Made by a program: the position numbers and the translations under genes. A DNA stretch of 64,000 bases from Pelagibacteraceae bacterium AG-390-L03 (GTDB taxonomy: Bacteria > Pseudomonadota > Alphaproteobacteria > Pelagibacterales > Pelagibacteraceae): NCBI GenBank assembly GCA_003279685.1, contig QCHA01000004.1:1-64000 (forward strand), read 5' to 3'. Of the stretch, positions 39,868 to 49,300 are shown piece by piece. Position 1 is the stretch's first letter. Each line of letters starts with the position of its first letter. The notes beneath the pieces were generated by a model. The model saw nothing but the letters and a program-made list of their open reading frames with translations. It was not told the DNA's origin and searched no databases.

Positions 39868-40782
39868 TTAATAAATTTGTTCTAAAAATTTAATCAAATT
39901 ATTTTCGTTTGATTGTTTCTCTGCAAAGCATTTGGTTAAAGGTATTCCATGATGTTTGCCAAAAATCAATTTTGCTTTACAATCAGATTTACTAATATCT
40001 TTATACACAACAGTATTTAAATTTAAAAAAGAGAGAGTTTTAGAAGTTTCCCAACCATCTTTATCGTGCACATAAATTATCGTGTTGTTCAAATTTTTTA
40101 AATCTATTTGATTGACACCATAAGTTCTCACAAGTTCCCAGAATTTCCATTCTCTTCTATTTTTTAATTTTCCAGAAAATGCTGGGTTAATTGCAATAGT
40201 GCCTGAGATTTTATTTGGAAATTTAGATTTTAAAGTAATTGATGCCCAACCTCCTGCAGAATGTCCTGCTAAAATAATATTTTCAAAACCAAGATTAATT
40301 AGTTCATCGACTTTATTTATAATAACTTTTTGTTTTCGAAATTGTTTTGCACCATTAAATTTTATTCTATCAAAGTCATCTTTAATTATTTTTGAAAAAT
40401 TATCTTTTGATGAATCTTTATAAATATCATCCATCTTTCTCCAATGATTTTCAGTCCAGCCTCTTACTCCTGAACAAAGATGATAAATTTTAACTTTAAG
40501 ATCCTTTATCTTTTTATCATGTAAATTAAGTATTACTGGAGGAACTTTATTCCATTTTTTGTTACATTTATCCAGAGTTTGCTCACCTTGACTTCCATGA
40601 GTATATACAATTAAAATTATATTTTTTTTATCTGATAAATTTTCAATTGGATAAATCTTTCCTGTATTGTTAACAAAACCATTATCTTTTGAGACTTTTT
40701 TTAAATCCTTTTCAAATTTTTTATCAGCAAATGAATTTGTACTTAGTAAAACAAATAGAGTTATAATTAATATTTGTCTCAT
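39868..40782 (-). CDS. Secreted alpha/beta hydrolase-like protein (paralogue of 20257..21183)
   Basis: signal peptide ILIITLFVLLSTNSFA; IILAGHSAGGWASITLKSKFP; FGKHHGIPL. Confidence 0.75.
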   Translation of the reverse strand: MRQILIITLFVLLSTNSFADKKFEKDLKKVSKDNGFVNNTGKIYPIENLSDKKNIILIVYTHGSQGEQTLDKCNKKWNKVPPVILNLHDKKIKDLKVKIYHLCSGVRGWTENHWRKMDDIYKDSSKDNFSKIIKDDFDRIKFNGAKQFRKQKVIINKVDELINLGFENIILAGHSAGGWASITLKSKFPNKISGTIAINPAFSGKLKNRREWKFWELVRTYGVNQIDLKNLNNTIIYVHDKDGWETSKTLSFLNLNTVVYKDISKSDCKAKLIFGKHHGIPLTKCFAEKQSNENNLIKFLEQIY

Positions 40783-41651
40783 TTATTAAGAACTCTACCA
40801 GCTACTGTTTTAAGTTTATCTATTGTTTTTTGAGTTCTTTTTTCTGGAGCAGTTATTATTGCTACGTCTAAACAATTATTAGTTGGATCATTTGGATCTA
40901 TATGATTTTCAAAATTATCAATTAAATTTTTAATCATCACTTTTGCTTTTTTTGCATTTCCTAACAAAACTTTTATTACTTGTTGAACATCAACGTTTTC
41001 ATGATCTGGATGCCAACAATCAAAATCAGTCACCATTGATACTGACGCATATCTAATTTCTGCTTCTCTAGCGAGTTTTGCTTCAGGCATGTTTGTCATT
41101 CCAATTACATCTGCTTTCCATGATCTATATAAATTAGACTCTGCAAGTGTAGAAAATTGTGGACCTTCCATTACAACGTATGTTCCATTTCTCTGGTAAT
41201 CTATATTTGATTTTTTAATTGCTTCCTCACAAGCATTCATCAATCCATTTGAAGTTGGATGAGCCATTGAAACATGAGCTACAATTTCTTCATCAAAAAA
41301 AGTTTTTGTTCTTGCAAAAGTTCTATCAATAAATTGATCTACAATAACAAATTTTCCTGGGGAAAGATCCTCTTTAAGTGATCCTACAGCTGAAATAGAA
41401 ACAATATCAGTAACTCCTAGTTGTTTGAGTGTATCTATATTCGCTCTAAAATTAATATTGGAGGGAGAAACAAAGTGTCCCCTTCCATGTCTTGGTAAAA
41501 AGTAAACTTCTTTATTGTTGTAGTATGTTTTTAAAATTTGATCTGACGGTTTTCCCCATGGAGTATTTAAATCAAGTAACTCTCTACCACTAAACTCTTC
41601 AATATCATAAAGACCACTTCCACCAATTATTGCTAATTTATTTGTTGTCAT
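40779..41651 (-). CDS. mtnP: S-methyl-5'-thioadenosine phosphorylase
   Basis: LAIIGGSGLYDI; FLPRHGRGHFVSPSNINFRANI; SAVGSLKEDLSPGKFVIVDQFIDRT; VVMEGPQFSTLAESNLYRSW; DVIGMTNMPEAKLAREAE. Confidence 0.95.
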   Translation of the reverse strand: MTTNKLAIIGGSGLYDIEEFSGRELLDLNTPWGKPSDQILKTYYNNKEVYFLPRHGRGHFVSPSNINFRANIDTLKQLGVTDIVSISAVGSLKEDLSPGKFVIVDQFIDRTFARTKTFFDEEIVAHVSMAHPTSNGLMNACEEAIKKSNIDYQRNGTYVVMEGPQFSTLAESNLYRSWKADVIGMTNMPEAKLAREAEIRYASVSMVTDFDCWHPDHENVDVQQVIKVLLGNAKKAKVMIKNLIDNFENHIDPNDPTNNCLDVAIITAPEKRTQKTIDKLKTVAGRVLNK

Positions 41652-41692
41652 AATTAAAAATATAATTATTTATACTTTTATATTTAACTATT

Positions 41693-42220
41693 ATGAATTT
41701 GAAAGATTATATTAGATCTATCCCAGATTATCCAAAAAAAGGGATTTTATTTAGAGACATTACTACCTTAATAAAGGATGAAAATGCTTTTTCTGAAACT
41801 ATTAACCAAATAGTTGAAAGATCAAAAAAATATAATTTTACAAAAATTGCAGCAATAGAGTCACGGGGTTTTGTGTTTGCTTCAGCAGTTTCTTATATTT
41901 TAAAAAAACCATTTATAATGCTAAGAAAAAAAAATAAATTACCTACAGATGTTCACTCTATTGATTTTGAACTTGAATATGGGACAGCTACGATCGAAGT
42001 GCACAAAGATTCTTTAGATGAAAATGATAAAGTCCTAATTATAGACGACTTAATTGCAACAGGTGGCACTGCAGAAGCTGCTGCAAAACTGGTTGAAATT
42101 TCAAAGAGTAGAGTTGCTGCATTTGTTTTTGTAATAAACTTATTTGACTTAGGTGGATCTGATAATTTAATTAAAAACAATTATAAAGTTGAAAATCTAA
42201 TAGATTTTCCAGGACATTAA
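41693..42220 (+). CDS. apt: Adenine phosphoribosyltransferase
   Basis: IRSIPDYPKKGILFRDITTLIKD; AAIESRGFVFASAVSYIL; VLIIDDLIATGGTAEAAAKL. Confidence 0.96.
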   Translation: MNLKDYIRSIPDYPKKGILFRDITTLIKDENAFSETINQIVERSKKYNFTKIAAIESRGFVFASAVSYILKKPFIMLRKKNKLPTDVHSIDFELEYGTATIEVHKDSLDENDKVLIIDDLIATGGTAEAAAKLVEISKSRVAAFVFVINLFDLGGSDNLIKNNYKVENLIDFPGH

Positions 42221-42221
42221 T

Positions 42222-42298
42222 TGGTAGCGGGAAGTGGGATCGAACCACTGACCTCAGGCTTATGAGTCCTGCGCTCTAACCAACTGAGCTACCCCGCC
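42222..42298 (-). tRNA. tRNA with CAT anticodon (probably elongator tRNA-Met; tRNA-Ile2 not excluded)
   Basis: Minus strand GGCGGGGTAGCTCAGTTGGTTAGAGCGCAGGACTCATAAGCCTGAGGTCAGTGGTTCGATCCCACTTCCCGCTACCA; cloverleaf arms fold, CCA encoded, anticodon at 42262-42264. Confidence 0.95.
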
Positions 42299-42399
42299 AA
42301 ATAATTATCGTTGATTTATAATAGATTTTATTTTGAGTGCAATCAAGTATTTGCCTTATTTTACTTCTTACTATGTTAGATATTGAGTCTTTAACATTC

Positions 42400-42609
42400 T
42401 TAAATTAAGAAAAAAAAACATACTAAACTTGTAGCTAATATTAATAAAGATGAAAAAATAATTCTTTTTTTAAATTCAGTTTTTTTTGAATGTCTTACTC
42501 TATTAAGAAGTATATTTACGTCTGTTGTTTTTACTTTATCGGTTACAGTACTTTTGTTTTTGGTTGGTGATACTTCAAAAAGATTTATTTCTCTAGGGTC
42601 TTTTTTCAT
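42400..42609 (-). CDS. Small hypothetical protein with C-terminal TM segment
   Basis: 69 aa ORF, C-terminal IIFSSLLILATSLVCFFFLI. Confidence 0.5.
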   Translation of the reverse strand: MKKDPREINLFEVSPTKNKSTVTDKVKTTDVNILLNRVRHSKKTEFKKRIIFSSLLILATSLVCFFFLI

Positions 42610-42657
42610 ATCTTTATTTAATCAGCTATTTGTAAAAATAACAAATAAATAATTTAT

Positions 42658-43737
42658 TTAAGACTTAAGGAGAATTTTCTTTTTAAAATTTGAGATGAAA
42701 CGCCTTATAAATGCTGCAGCAATACCTAAAAATATTGCAAACATAATTGAAAACAACCCATAAAAAAATGGCATGTCATTTGAAAATTCTTGAATAAATT
42801 TTGAGAAAAAGTTTAAATCTAAATAAGATACGCTTGATATTTCTGTTGTAGAATGTTCGGCAAAAAAAGTATCATAAGCAATGGCTATACCAACAAGTAA
42901 AAGTAAAACAGCTAATAAAGCTTTCAGTCCAGAACTATCAATTTTTTCTCCAAGTTTTTGTCCTAATTGAACACCTATAATAGATCCAATAACTAACATC
43001 ACCACTAACATTAAATCTATTGAACCATAGTTAAATGAATGTAAAAAAGTAACTATTACACTTACAAAGATTGTTACAAACAAAGAAGTTCCAGGAACTA
43101 ATCTTGTTGGCATTTTAATAATATAAATCATTGCAGGTACCAATATAAAAGCACCACCAATTCCCATAATTGCTGCAATAAATCCTACCAACAAACCTAT
43201 CAAAATTGGTGTAAATATACTCTCGTATAATTTTGATTTTGGAAATCTCATTCTTAGTGGAAGACCATGAATCCAATAGTGAACATGTAATTTTTTTTTA
43301 ATTACAGTATTTCTTTTAGCTCTATCTATTTCTCTGAGACTTTCTACCAACATTAATGTACCAATGATGGCAAGTATATACATATAGGCTAAAGAAATAA
43401 CTGTATCTATTTTTCCTATACCTTTAAAATATGTAAAAGTATAAATCCCTAAAGCAGTACCAATTGTTCCACCAATAACAATCATGAAACCCATTTTGTA
43501 ATCTAAAGTATTTTTTAAATAATGAGTTGTAGATCCTGAAACAGATGTGGCTAAAATGTTATTGGCTTCATTTGCAACGGCATACGCTGGTGGTACACCT
43601 AAAAAAATCAGAAACGGTGTCATTAAAAAACCACCTCCTACACCAAACAAACCAGAAAGCACTCCAACAATTGCACTTAATAAGAGTATTTCTACAGGAT
43701 TAACAAAGACTTGTGCTATGGGTAAAAATACTTCCAT
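42658..43737 (-). CDS. TauE/SafE-family sulfite/sulfonate exporter-like membrane protein
   Basis: GVLSGLFGVGGGFLMTPFLIFLGVPP; GFIAAIMGIGGAFILVPAMIYIIKMPTRLVPGTSLF; downstream of apr genes on the same strand. Confidence 0.88.
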   Translation of the reverse strand: MEVFLPIAQVFVNPVEILLLSAIVGVLSGLFGVGGGFLMTPFLIFLGVPPAYAVANEANNILATSVSGSTTHYLKNTLDYKMGFMIVIGGTIGTALGIYTFTYFKGIGKIDTVISLAYMYILAIIGTLMLVESLREIDRAKRNTVIKKKLHVHYWIHGLPLRMRFPKSKLYESIFTPILIGLLVGFIAAIMGIGGAFILVPAMIYIIKMPTRLVPGTSLFVTIFVSVIVTFLHSFNYGSIDLMLVVMLVIGSIIGVQLGQKLGEKIDSSGLKALLAVLLLLVGIAIAYDTFFAEHSTTEISSVSYLDLNFFSKFIQEFSNDMPFFYGLFSIMFAIFLGIAAAFIRRFISNFKKKILLKS

Positions 43738-43766
43738 AAAATATTTAAAAGTTGTTTAAAAACAAC

Positions 43767-43901
43767 TTAGTTAAATGTGATAAATGTTCCAATTAATATA
43801 ACACCCCAATAAGCTGCAAGGCTCATAAATATACCTGTTTTTATTATAACAACTTTAAGATCCTTAATTTTATTTATGATTTTTACGTTAGAAAGTAGCA
43901 T
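43767..43901 (-). CDS. Short single-TM ORF (44 aa): MLLSNVKIINKIKDLKVVIIKTGIFMSLAAYWGVILIGTFITFN
   Basis: Read directly from sequence between two same-strand genes in the apr locus; not in ORF track. Confidence 0.45.
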   Translation of the reverse strand: MLLSNVKIINKIKDLKVVIIKTGIFMSLAAYWGVILIGTFITFN

Positions 43902-43967
43902 TTAAACCGTCAATACACCTATGACGATAATTGTCAAATAAATACTTAAACTTTGATGAAGTTTTAT

Positions 43968-44318
43968 TTAGTAGATGGTTGCTCCAAAGACCTTAACAAC
44001 ATCATCCTCTACTCCCAAAACAAGTCTACCCAAAAACTCACCTGAAATTTCTGTATTAGTTTGTTTTATAAGAACAGTAACATGGATACCTCTTCTAAGG
44101 CATCCAAATGGTTCAAAAGTTTCCTTTAAATTTGTAATTATCTTATTGTTAGCCCATTGTTTTCCTAACTCAACTTCGTTAGCTCCAAAAAGCATCTGTG
44201 TTGAAAAATCTTTAGTGAATCCACCATAATCCTTTAGATTTGATGATTTAACCAAATTATTCCAGATAGGTTTAGCGACTGCATAAACCTCATCGTCTTT
44301 CATTGACAGTATATCCAT
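43968..44318 (-). CDS. Conserved-looking hypothetical protein (116 aa) directly downstream of aprA
   Basis: Same-strand ORF 20 nt after aprA; no family recognised. Confidence 0.7.
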   Translation of the reverse strand: MDILSMKDDEVYAVAKPIWNNLVKSSNLKDYGGFTKDFSTQMLFGANEVELGKQWANNKIITNLKETFEPFGCLRRGIHVTVLIKQTNTEISGEFLGRLVLGVEDDVVKVFGATIY

Positions 44319-44338
44319 GTTATTTTCTTAAAATTTAA

Positions 44339-46198
44339 TTACGAAGCTTTTTTCTTCTCGTTCTCGTCCACGATATGGTAGACAGGGACTTTCTCCATAC
44401 TAAACTTACCAGTTTTAGGATCACGTCTTGAAACTGTTAGACAATGCCAATTGTCATCATCAAGCTTCATATGATCGCCTCTATAGTAGTATCCTGGCCA
44501 TCTAGTCTCTTCTCTAAACATAGTGTGTTCTGTTACACACTGAGAAGTTAAAGCTCTGTGTTTTAACTCCCAAGCTCTCATTAACTGATGATAATCTTCA
44601 GCACCAACATTTTCAAGATCTTCCTCTAACCAAGCTAAAAGCTCCAAACCTCTCTTAAGCATATTAGCATTAGTCATGTAATTAGTGGCTATTCCACCCA
44701 CATACTCGTCCATTATTCTTTGTAGACGTTGTAGTCCTTGAATTGGAGAAATATAACTTGGAGAAACCGTTCCTCCAGTTATTTCATTTTGAGCAACCGT
44801 GTAAGTTTCAAGTGGTTTATAAACTTTAGCTTTAAAATCTTCGCATTGTTTATCAGTTACTTTTAAACCTTCAGCTTTTTTATCTTCAATATATTTAACT
44901 GCAGCTTTTGCAGCTAATCTACCTTCAGTAAATGAACCTGATGAAAATTTATGAGCACTTCCACCAACAGTATCACCTGCTCCAAATAATCCATCAATTG
45001 TAAGCATTCTGTTATATCCCCAGAAATATTCTGGTGGAGATAAATCTTCTGGACCACTTACCCAAGCTCCTGAACATGTAGCATGAGAACCCATTACGTA
45101 TGGCTCAGATGTTGTTAATTCTGGATTTGTATATTTTGGATCAATATTTTGAGATGCCCAAACAACTGCTTGACCAACTGTCATACCTAAGAAATTTTCC
45201 CATCCAACAGTTTCTAAATGAGGGTCTTGAAAAGCTTCGGTAGTAACCATGTGAATTGGTCCACCCCCGGCCATAGTTTCTTGAATAAATGCATGATTTC
45301 TCAAACAAGTTGGAGTTGGGTGATGATCAATATATTCACCAACAAGCTCTTTTGTTTGATCATACCATTTTTTTTCATAGTTTTCACCATTGGCATTTTG
45401 AGTGTAAGTTTTTAAGTGTAGGAAATATGCGCCAACAGGACCATATCCATCTTTAAATCTGCATAACACAATTCTATTTTCCATTTGTGTCATTTTAGCT
45501 CCAGCTGCAATCGGTAAAGCATAAGCTGAACCATTACTCCAAGGTGCATACCAAGTTCTTCCCATTCCTTCACCAACTGCTCTTGGTTTGAAAATGTGAG
45601 AAGCTCCACCAGCTGCAACTATAACAGCTTTTGCTCTAAACACATGGAAGTCACCAGTTCTCATATTAAATCCAACAGCACCGCCTACTCTGTTTTCTTG
45701 AGACTCATCCATTAATAAATGAGTAATCATAATTCTATTATAAATTTTATCGGCTGATTTTTTTGCAGCTTCTGCAACAATTGGCTTATAGCTTTCTCCA
45801 TGAATCATTATCTGCCATTTACCTTCTCTAAGATATCTGCCAGTCTCTTCATTTTTCATCATTGGAAGACCCCATTCATCAAACATGTGAACAGTTGAGT
45901 CAACGTGACGAGCCATATCGTAACCTAAATCTTCTCTAACCATTCCCATTAAATCATTTCTTGCGTATCTTACGTGGTCTTCAGGTTGGTTTTCACCCCA
46001 CTGCATTCCCATGTAACAGTTGATCGCATAAAGACCTTGAGCAACGGCTCCACTTCTATCAATATTTGCTTTTTCAACACAAATAATTTTCATATCTCTG
46101 CCCCAGTGTCTAGCTTCAAAAGTAGCACCAGTTCCTGCCATACCACCACCAACAACTAGTACATCGCAATCTTCGTAATGTGTTTTATGCTTAGCCAT
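44339..46198 (-). CDS. aprA: Adenylylsulfate (APS) reductase alpha subunit
   Basis: CDVLVVGGGMAGTGATFEARHWGRDMKIICVEKANIDRSGAVAQGLYAINCYMG; VVAAGGASHIFKPRA; GLFGAGDTVGGSAHKFSSGSFTEGRLAA. Confidence 0.97.
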   Translation of the reverse strand: MAKHKTHYEDCDVLVVGGGMAGTGATFEARHWGRDMKIICVEKANIDRSGAVAQGLYAINCYMGMQWGENQPEDHVRYARNDLMGMVREDLGYDMARHVDSTVHMFDEWGLPMMKNEETGRYLREGKWQIMIHGESYKPIVAEAAKKSADKIYNRIMITHLLMDESQENRVGGAVGFNMRTGDFHVFRAKAVIVAAGGASHIFKPRAVGEGMGRTWYAPWSNGSAYALPIAAGAKMTQMENRIVLCRFKDGYGPVGAYFLHLKTYTQNANGENYEKKWYDQTKELVGEYIDHHPTPTCLRNHAFIQETMAGGGPIHMVTTEAFQDPHLETVGWENFLGMTVGQAVVWASQNIDPKYTNPELTTSEPYVMGSHATCSGAWVSGPEDLSPPEYFWGYNRMLTIDGLFGAGDTVGGSAHKFSSGSFTEGRLAAKAAVKYIEDKKAEGLKVTDKQCEDFKAKVYKPLETYTVAQNEITGGTVSPSYISPIQGLQRLQRIMDEYVGGIATNYMTNANMLKRGLELLAWLEEDLENVGAEDYHQLMRAWELKHRALTSQCVTEHTMFREETRWPGYYYRGDHMKLDDDNWHCLTVSRRDPKTGKFSMEKVPVYHIVDENEKKKAS

Positions 46199-46668
46199 TA
46201 GTAGTAAACTCCTTTTTTAAATGAGTCTTTTGGAACAGCTGGTAATTCACCATCAATATTAAGTCCTTCAGGCTCAGTGTATAATCTTTGAGAATTAATT
46301 TCACCTTGATTAGGCTTGTCTCCATCAGCAAGTTTAGGGATAAATTTACCCCATGGTTTTGTTGTAATCGGAGATACAAAATCTTTTGTAGTTCCATTTC
46401 TAAATTTAATTTTCCAAGAAATAGTTCCTTTTTCTTCCTCACGTCTTACTCTAACACTATGACCCATTGGAGCAAAATCAGCGTAACCTCTAACATCAAT
46501 AGCATGATTAGGACAAGCTTTTACACAAGAATAACATTCCCAACAAAAGTTAGGTTCAATATTTTTTGCACGTCTAATGTTTTCATCAATGTGCATTATA
46601 TCTGATGGGCAAATATCTACGCAATGACCGCAGCCATCACATCTTGTCATGTATACAAATGTTGACAT
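46198..46668 (-). CDS. aprB: APS reductase beta subunit, two 4Fe-4S clusters
   Basis: CDGCGHCVDICPSDIMHID and CWECYSCVKACPNHAIDVRGYADFAPMG. Confidence 0.97.
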   Translation of the reverse strand: MSTFVYMTRCDGCGHCVDICPSDIMHIDENIRRAKNIEPNFCWECYSCVKACPNHAIDVRGYADFAPMGHSVRVRREEEKGTISWKIKFRNGTTKDFVSPITTKPWGKFIPKLADGDKPNQGEINSQRLYTEPEGLNIDGELPAVPKDSFKKGVYY

Positions 46669-46701
46669 ATTATTTTCTCTCCTTATTTAAAATTTTCATA
46701 A

Positions 46702-47496
46702 TTAATAATGTTTAGGTTGTTCTCTTTTAATGCCTAAACCAAATTGTTCAGGTGCGTCTGCTGGTGGAGGTAAATTATCTCTTGATCCATCAGCTTCAGC
46801 AAGATTTTTTTGTATTGCTGCCCCAGGCTTATAAAACATGTGAGCAAATTTAGACCAGTAAACTCCACCAAATAAGACTAAATTTGAAACAACAAATAAA
46901 GTCAAAAATAAAAATGAAAGTCCTGTTTGACCGTTAAATTGAGTATATGACCAAGCTAAGCCAAAAGTAGAGCATGCTAATAATGCTAAAACGAATAAAT
47001 CTGCTTTAATTATTCTGTACCATGGATGAGCTTCTGCTGACACATCAACTCTTAAGAAAAACCAAAACCAATATCCTCCAACGCAAGTTAGGATCGCTCC
47101 AACATGCCATAACATTGACCACATTGAAGATTCAGATTTATCAGCTCCAGTATAACAAAAAACTAACATTGCTGATGAAACCCAAAAAATGATGGTGCCA
47201 TACATTCCAAGAACGTGAGATAATCTTCTTTTTCCAAATCCAAGCTCTGCAGTAGTTCCAATATCAACAACAGTTGTTTTTGCAATTATTGAGGCTTTCT
47301 CTCCAGCTCCGATTTCTCTTGTTGCCTGTAATTTTGCTTTTTTTGCATTGTTAAAGAAATAAGTAATATTTTTATGATGTATCATTTGAATAATTGTTCC
47401 TAGTGCTATTAAAACAATCATAGCAATAATAAAGCCTTGCATAGCAAACGGCGATACCGTCTCAGCTAAAATAGAAAATGGATTTGTATTTAACAT
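46702..47496 (-). CDS. aprM: APS reductase membrane anchor
   Basis: multi-TM, His-containing protein immediately upstream of aprBA (HVLGMYGTIIFWVSSAMLVFCY; WHVGAILTCVGGYWFWFF). Confidence 0.88.
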   Translation of the reverse strand: MLNTNPFSILAETVSPFAMQGFIIAMIVLIALGTIIQMIHHKNITYFFNNAKKAKLQATREIGAGEKASIIAKTTVVDIGTTAELGFGKRRLSHVLGMYGTIIFWVSSAMLVFCYTGADKSESSMWSMLWHVGAILTCVGGYWFWFFLRVDVSAEAHPWYRIIKADLFVLALLACSTFGLAWSYTQFNGQTGLSFLFLTLFVVSNLVLFGGVYWSKFAHMFYKPGAAIQKNLAEADGSRDNLPPPADAPEQFGLGIKREQPKHY

Positions 47497-47605
47497 GTTA
47501 CCCTTGTGTAAATTTTATAGTAAAAATTAAAAGTTTTCTAATCTACTTAATTCTATAGTTCAACCCTAAGTATTGGTCAATGTGTCTTTAATAACAACCT
47601 ATAAT

Positions 47606-48004
47606 TTATATTTTACGTTTATAATGCTGATTTTTTGGTATTACAGCCCTAACCCCGCCTTGGGGGTTGTCAACATCACCTTTTCTTCTTGGAATCAAAT
47701 GAATATGACAATGCATTATTGATTGTCCAGCTATTTTTCCAGCATTAGTTCCAACGTTAAATGCTTTTATACTTTTATCTTTATCTAGAACCTCATTTTT
47801 TACAATTTTAATCAAATCATTACATGCGATAAGCTCTTCATTAGATAGTTCAAAATAATCAACTACATGTCTTTTGGGAATTATTAGGCAATGTTGCTCT
47901 GTAACAGGATAAGTATCGTAGCTTGCGTACGCTAAATCATTTTCATGAGCAATACCACTCGCCTTTGAATTACAAAATAGACATGGATTATTTGGATCTC
48001 TCAT
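47606..48004 (-). CDS. HIT-family hydrolase
   Basis: CLFCNSKASGIAHENDLAYASYDTYPVTEQHCLIIPKRHV; QSIMHCHIHLIPRRKGDV. Confidence 0.93.
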   Translation of the reverse strand: MRDPNNPCLFCNSKASGIAHENDLAYASYDTYPVTEQHCLIIPKRHVVDYFELSNEELIACNDLIKIVKNEVLDKDKSIKAFNVGTNAGKIAGQSIMHCHIHLIPRRKGDVDNPQGGVRAVIPKNQHYKRKI

Positions 48005-48009
48005 AATGC

Positions 48010-48780
48010 TTATCTATAAACTTTGCACTTAGTGACAGCCAATTTATAATATTTTGAAAGTATATTATAATTTTTTAGACTTTTTCTTTGCCACCCTAAT
48101 TGACTAATAGTTTTTACCGAGGCAACACCTTTTCCAGACCCAATCAAAATAATTTCATCAAACTCTTTTAAATTATTAACGAAAATATCTTTTCTTGTAA
48201 TCTTTTTTATTTTTGATTTAAAAAATTTGTAAGTAATGCCTTTGTAAAATTTATCTATTGGTGAAAAAAATTTATCGTCCTTAACAAAAAGTAAGTTGGA
48301 AGTTCCTGTTTCAAAAATTTTTTTATTTGAACATAGTCCAATATCTGATTTTGAATTATCGAGTTTTGATAAATGTTTTATTATTTCTTTATATTTTAAA
48401 TTTTTAAATTCAGGTTTTTGTCTTTTTAGTTTTACCAATTTTAAATTAAAATTTAACTTTGGTTTGATACGTTTTCTTAATGAAATTGATAGAATTTTTT
48501 TATTAACTGCCACTCTAAGTAAATGATTATATTTAATTTTTGAATTAATATTATTTTTAATTAAATTTAAAATATCTGATCTTAATGATGATTTTGATAT
48601 TGAGAAGGCTTTAGTAGATTTAATTAAGTTATTAATATGTTCTTTAAAGAAAAGAATTTTTGAAGGATTTTCAAAAATCCACATTGTGGTAAACACACCA
48701 CGATCTCCCCAAAGATCTTTAAATTCAATTTCTTTAAGATCTTTAAGCTGATAAGATTTTTTTAATAAGTATTTTACCAT
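48010..48780 (-). CDS. pabC: Class IV aminotransferase-fold protein, probable aminodeoxychorismate lyase
   Basis: LWGDRGVFTTMWIF; NLKYKEI; IFETGTSNLLFVKDDKFFSPI; adjacent to pabA and pabB. Confidence 0.75.
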   Translation of the reverse strand: MVKYLLKKSYQLKDLKEIEFKDLWGDRGVFTTMWIFENPSKILFFKEHINNLIKSTKAFSISKSSLRSDILNLIKNNINSKIKYNHLLRVAVNKKILSISLRKRIKPKLNFNLKLVKLKRQKPEFKNLKYKEIIKHLSKLDNSKSDIGLCSNKKIFETGTSNLLFVKDDKFFSPIDKFYKGITYKFFKSKIKKITRKDIFVNNLKEFDEIILIGSGKGVASVKTISQLGWQRKSLKNYNILSKYYKLAVTKCKVYR

Positions 48781-49300
48781 TTAAAGTTAAAAATGATTCT
48801 GGGTGAAATTGAAATCCATAAATTTTATCAATGTTATTTTCAAATGACATTGCGGCTCCTGAAATAACACATCTCATTGTTATGTCAAAATTTTCTGCTA
48901 CAAAAGGTTCTTTTAATTTTAAAGAATGATAACGACCGACTTTAAATTTACGTCCCGTATTAAATAGTTTGCTTGATTTATTAACCAATACTTCTGATTG
49001 AAATCCGTGATAAATTTTGCTTTGTTCAATTATACTAGCTCCTTCACTAAATAATATTTGCTGAAACCCAAGACAAATTCCTATTATTTTCTTTTTACCC
49101 TTAAATTTCTTATAAATTTTTGAAGACAATGGATAATCTTTTGGAGATCCCGGCCCTGGAGAAAAAACAATTGTTGATGCTTGATTTAATTTTGAATTAT
49201 TAATTTTACTAAAATCATTACACTCAACATTATCAAATAAAGAAAATTGATGAACTACATTATGTGTAAACGAGTCTTTATGATCAATGACATATATCAT
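48743..49300 (-). CDS. pabA: Glutamine amidotransferase, aminodeoxychorismate/anthranilate synthase component II
   Basis: VIDHKDSFTHNVVHQF; FSPGPGSPKDY; IIGICLGFQQILF; GFQFHPESFLT. Confidence 0.9.
   Translation of the reverse strand: MIYVIDHKDSFTHNVVHQFSLFDNVECNDFSKINNSKLNQASTIVFSPGPGSPKDYPLSSKIYKKFKGKKKIIGICLGFQQILFSEGASIIEQSKIYHGFQSEVLVNKSSKLFNTGRKFKVGRYHSLKLKEPFVAENFDITMRCVISGAAMSFENNIDKIYGFQFHPESFLTLNGKILIKKILSA

Noticed and set aside
42222-42298. tRNA-Ile2 (lysidine-modified CAT) as the identity of the tRNA
   Set aside because: Not excluded, but GGCGGGG...CCCGCTACCA acceptor resembles alphaproteobacterial elongator tRNA-Met as I remember it; needs tRNAscan-SE/isotype model.
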